Below are positions 7,190-8,551 of a stretch of 8,551 nt of DNA, one piece after another. Source of the DNA: Synergistaceae bacterium (GTDB taxonomy: Bacteria > Synergistota > Synergistia > Synergistales > Synergistaceae). The stretch's first letter is position 1; the number at the start of each line of letters is the position of its first letter. Under the pieces are notes generated by a model, which was given only the letters and a program-made list of their open reading frames with translations, made no database searches and was not told the origin of the DNA. The position numbers and the translations under genes were made by a program. The DNA lies in contig JAISLO010000002.1 of assembly GCA_031290815.1 (NCBI GenBank), positions 1-8,551 on the forward strand, in the 5' to 3' direction.

Positions 7190-8248
7190 TCAATCAATCA
7201 TTATGCCAAACCGGCGCAGCGTTTTAAAGATCCTGGTCAAGCTCCCCCGGTACGCTCCGAATATATCTTGATCACACTCAGCATTTTTATTATTGATGAA
7301 ATCCGCATACTCTACTTTCAGGCTTTTTGCGAGATCCGTTTTAAGGGTCGCCAATTCCTGGTTTTGCGAGATGCCGTCCATCTTAAGCAGGGTTTTAAGC
7401 CGCCCTGTCAGGTCGTTCACCTGGTTTCGCTCAGCCTCTATATCACGTTCGGCCCTGCTGACGTCGGAGCGCAGATCAGATATTCGTCTGTCACGTTCTT
7501 GAACCTCGGTTGCAAGCTCGGATATGCGAGCGTCGCGTTCGCCGATTTGCCGCATCAGATTTGAAATCGCGCCGTTGTTTTCTATCAATGTCTGAGACAG
7601 CTTCCGCGCCTCGTCCAATGTTTGAGATAATCTCTGCGCCTCGTCGTTTGAGTTTTTGAGCGTTTTAAACAGTTCAGACGCTTGAGAATTTATCTCCTCC
7701 GTTATCGCCTGAGGAGCGGGCTCGTGTTTTAGTGCGGCCGCGTCTCGCATAATGCGGCTGAAACGGTCCCTCATTTCAGGGTTTTCCCATTCCCTGTCGC
7801 CAAGCGCGTTGATTTTGTTAAGACCACAATATTCTACAACCTTATTCCAAAAAAGTTCAATCACTGAGGGAGAGAACTTGCCTCTTCTCTCTGCATCGGC
7901 AAGTGTAAGCATAAGCACTGTTCTCCCAATCTCCAACTCGGCCTCGATCAGCACTGCGGCAATTACAAACCCTCGCGCGTTCGCCGATTTGGAATTTTTC
8001 TTATACTCTTCTGTAGCGCGAAAAGCCGTATGCAATGATTCTATTTTTTCAGGAAATAATCGCAGCGCCTCTTTAAAGAAGTTCAGACATTCTTGAACGC
8101 TGAGCCTCATTATATATTCAGACACTGCCGCACTGTCTTGTGTTTCAGCCAATAACTTCATTAATAGCGGTATCGCCTTACGCGATTTCGCTTCGCTGAT
8201 TTTAGCCCCTTTTGGGAGGAGCCCATCCAATTCTGCAATTATTTTCAT
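7190..8248 (-). CDS. Alpha-helical coiled-coil protein, possible Hsp70 partner
   Basis: A 352-residue protein that I cannot assign to a named family. Residues 1-175 are predicted mainly alpha-helical, without catalytic motifs. Residues 202-221 are two copies of a 10-residue unit (DEAQRLSQTL, DEARKLSQTL). Residues about 228-287 form a clear heptad coiled coil: hydrophobics at 228, 231, 235, 242, 245, 249, 256, 259, 263, 270, 277, 280, 284 and 287 follow a 3-4-7 pattern. Within it a 14-residue unit (ERDARISELATEVQ, ERDRRISDLRSDVS) repeats. The C-terminal 50 residues (about 300-350) are a separate helical segment rich in aromatics (EYADF, DIFGAYRG, RIFKTLRRFGI). There is no signal peptide or membrane helix. 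It starts 4 nt after the upstream stop, with TAGGGGA 8 nt before its ATG, so it is in the same transcript. A structural or cochaperone role beside the Hsp70, loosely like GrpE's coiled-coil architecture, is a guess from position and shape, not from homology. Confidence 0.85.
   Translation of the reverse strand: MKIIAELDGLLPKGAKISEAKSRKAIPLLMKLLAETQDSAAVSEYIMRLSVQECLNFFKEALRLFPEKIESLHTAFRATEEYKKNSKSANARGFVIAAVLIEAELEIGRTVLMLTLADAERRGKFSPSVIELFWNKVVEYCGLNKINALGDREWENPEMRDRFSRIMRDAAALKHEPAPQAITEEINSQASELFKTLKNSNDEAQRLSQTLDEARKLSQTLIENNGAISNLMRQIGERDARISELATEVQERDRRISDLRSDVSRAERDIEAERNQVNDLTGRLKTLLKMDGISQNQELATLKTDLAKSLKVEYADFINNKNAECDQDIFGAYRGSLTRIFKTLRRFGIMID
7586..7645 (-). repeat. Two-copy 30-bp in-frame tandem repeat
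   Basis: Copies at 7616-7645 and 7586-7615 match at 24 of 30 positions by direct comparison. The repeat is in frame and encodes the two 10-residue units DEAQRLSQTL and DEARKLSQTL (residues 202-221 of the coiled-coil protein). Most differences are synonymous or conservative (QR versus RK), which suggests an old duplication kept under protein-level selection. Confidence 0.85.
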
Positions 8249-8252
8249 TGCG

Positions 8253-8551
8253 TCAATCCCCTACAGTATCAAATTTAAGTTCATCAGTGGAGAATCCGCA
8301 CTTTTCAAGTAAACGGCGGCAGCTTCTGACTATGTCATCCGCGCTTTGGTTAATTTCAATCCACAGCCCATTCGCCAGGCGTTTACCGTTATGCTTGATC
8401 TCGGACTGTATGTAACTGAAATTGGTCCGCCGCTCCGTGTTGAATTCCTCATCCTTGTCCAGCAGAGCTGCGACATACGGACGATGAAGCGTTACCACCT
8501 CGCAGACCTTCGTGTACAGTTCGCCCCAAGCGTCAACCTGATACTTCTTTC
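8253..8551 (-). CDS. C-terminal part of an unidentified protein, 5' end outside the window
   Basis: The frame is open from the right edge to TGA at 8255-8253, giving about 98 residues that begin KKYQVDAWGELYTKVCEVV. A GTG at 8498 lies inside this frame, but the reading continues upstream with sensible sequence, so I treat the gene as truncated by the window rather than starting there. The pattern W..LY..V...L, then FN..RR.....Y..S.I, then NGLWIEIN.SADDIV..CR.LLE.CG resembles a C-terminal module I remember from assorted bacterial nuclease-like, DUF262-like and hypothetical defence-associated proteins (usual form: 'SW.dll...c..L ... g.yvetn.sa..i......LL...g'). I cannot name the module or the main body of the protein. 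It is the first visible gene of the operon and ends 4 nt before the coiled-coil gene. If a nuclease or other effector exists in this system, this gene is one candidate. Confidence 0.75.
   Translation of the reverse strand, partial: KKYQVDAWGELYTKVCEVVTLHRPYVAALLDKDEEFNTERRTNFSYIQSEIKHNGKRLANGLWIEINQSADDIVRSCRRLLEKCGFSTDELKFDTVGD

Noticed and set aside
6872..7564. Plus-strand open frame of 230 codons across the intergenic gap
   Set aside because: It runs antisense to both the Hsp70 and the coiled-coil genes, with no recognisable domain. The gap merely contains no stop in that frame.
8253..8498. A complete 81-residue small gene starting at the GTG at 8498
   Set aside because: The same frame continues open to the window edge with family-like sequence (W..LY..V), so the GTG is most likely internal.
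1..8551. CRISPR arrays, tRNA genes, insertion-sequence ends or attachment sites
   Set aside because: Coding genes fill almost the whole window and I saw no regularly spaced repeats, cloverleaf-like sequence, transposase or terminal inverted repeats.

Overview
The window is one strand-uniform stretch of an accessory, probably anti-phage, operon from a bacterium. All six genes lie on the minus strand and are read from right to left with short spacings: 4, 96, 14, 14 and 2 nt in transcription order. Both outer genes run off the window. Every gene start has a Shine-Dalgarno-type purine run, so this is bacterial translation signalling. Base composition is close to balanced GC. I cannot assign a phylum from this sequence alone.

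Layout in transcription order: (1) the last 98 or so residues of an unidentified protein (8551-8253); (2) a 352-residue alpha-helical and coiled-coil protein (8248-7190); (3) a short Hsp70/DnaK-type ATPase of 492 residues with complete nucleotide-binding motifs, a reduced substrate-binding region and no helical lid (7093-5615); (4) a UvrD/Rep-like superfamily 1 helicase with a cysteine-rich N-terminus (5600-3348, GTG start preferred); (5) a DrmA-type superfamily 2 helicase with an inserted four-cysteine zinc ribbon (3333-148); (6) the first 48 codons of a DrmB-like (DUF1998 family) protein (145-1).

The drmA-drmB pair is the core of DISARM, a multigene phage-defence system. In the DISARM types I know, this core comes with drmC (phospholipase D fold), a DNA methyltransferase, and drmD or drmE. 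None of those is visible here. Instead the pair follows an SF1 helicase, an Hsp70-like ATPase and a coiled-coil protein, apparently in one transcript. My reading is a DISARM-related variant in which a chaperone-type ATPase and a coiled-coil partner may sense or assemble, and two helicases plus DrmB act on DNA. The gene families are well supported by motifs. The joint function is inference.

No tRNA, rRNA, CRISPR array, insertion sequence, attachment site or convincing promoter or terminator was seen. The longest stretch without a gene is the 96 bp between genes 2 and 3.
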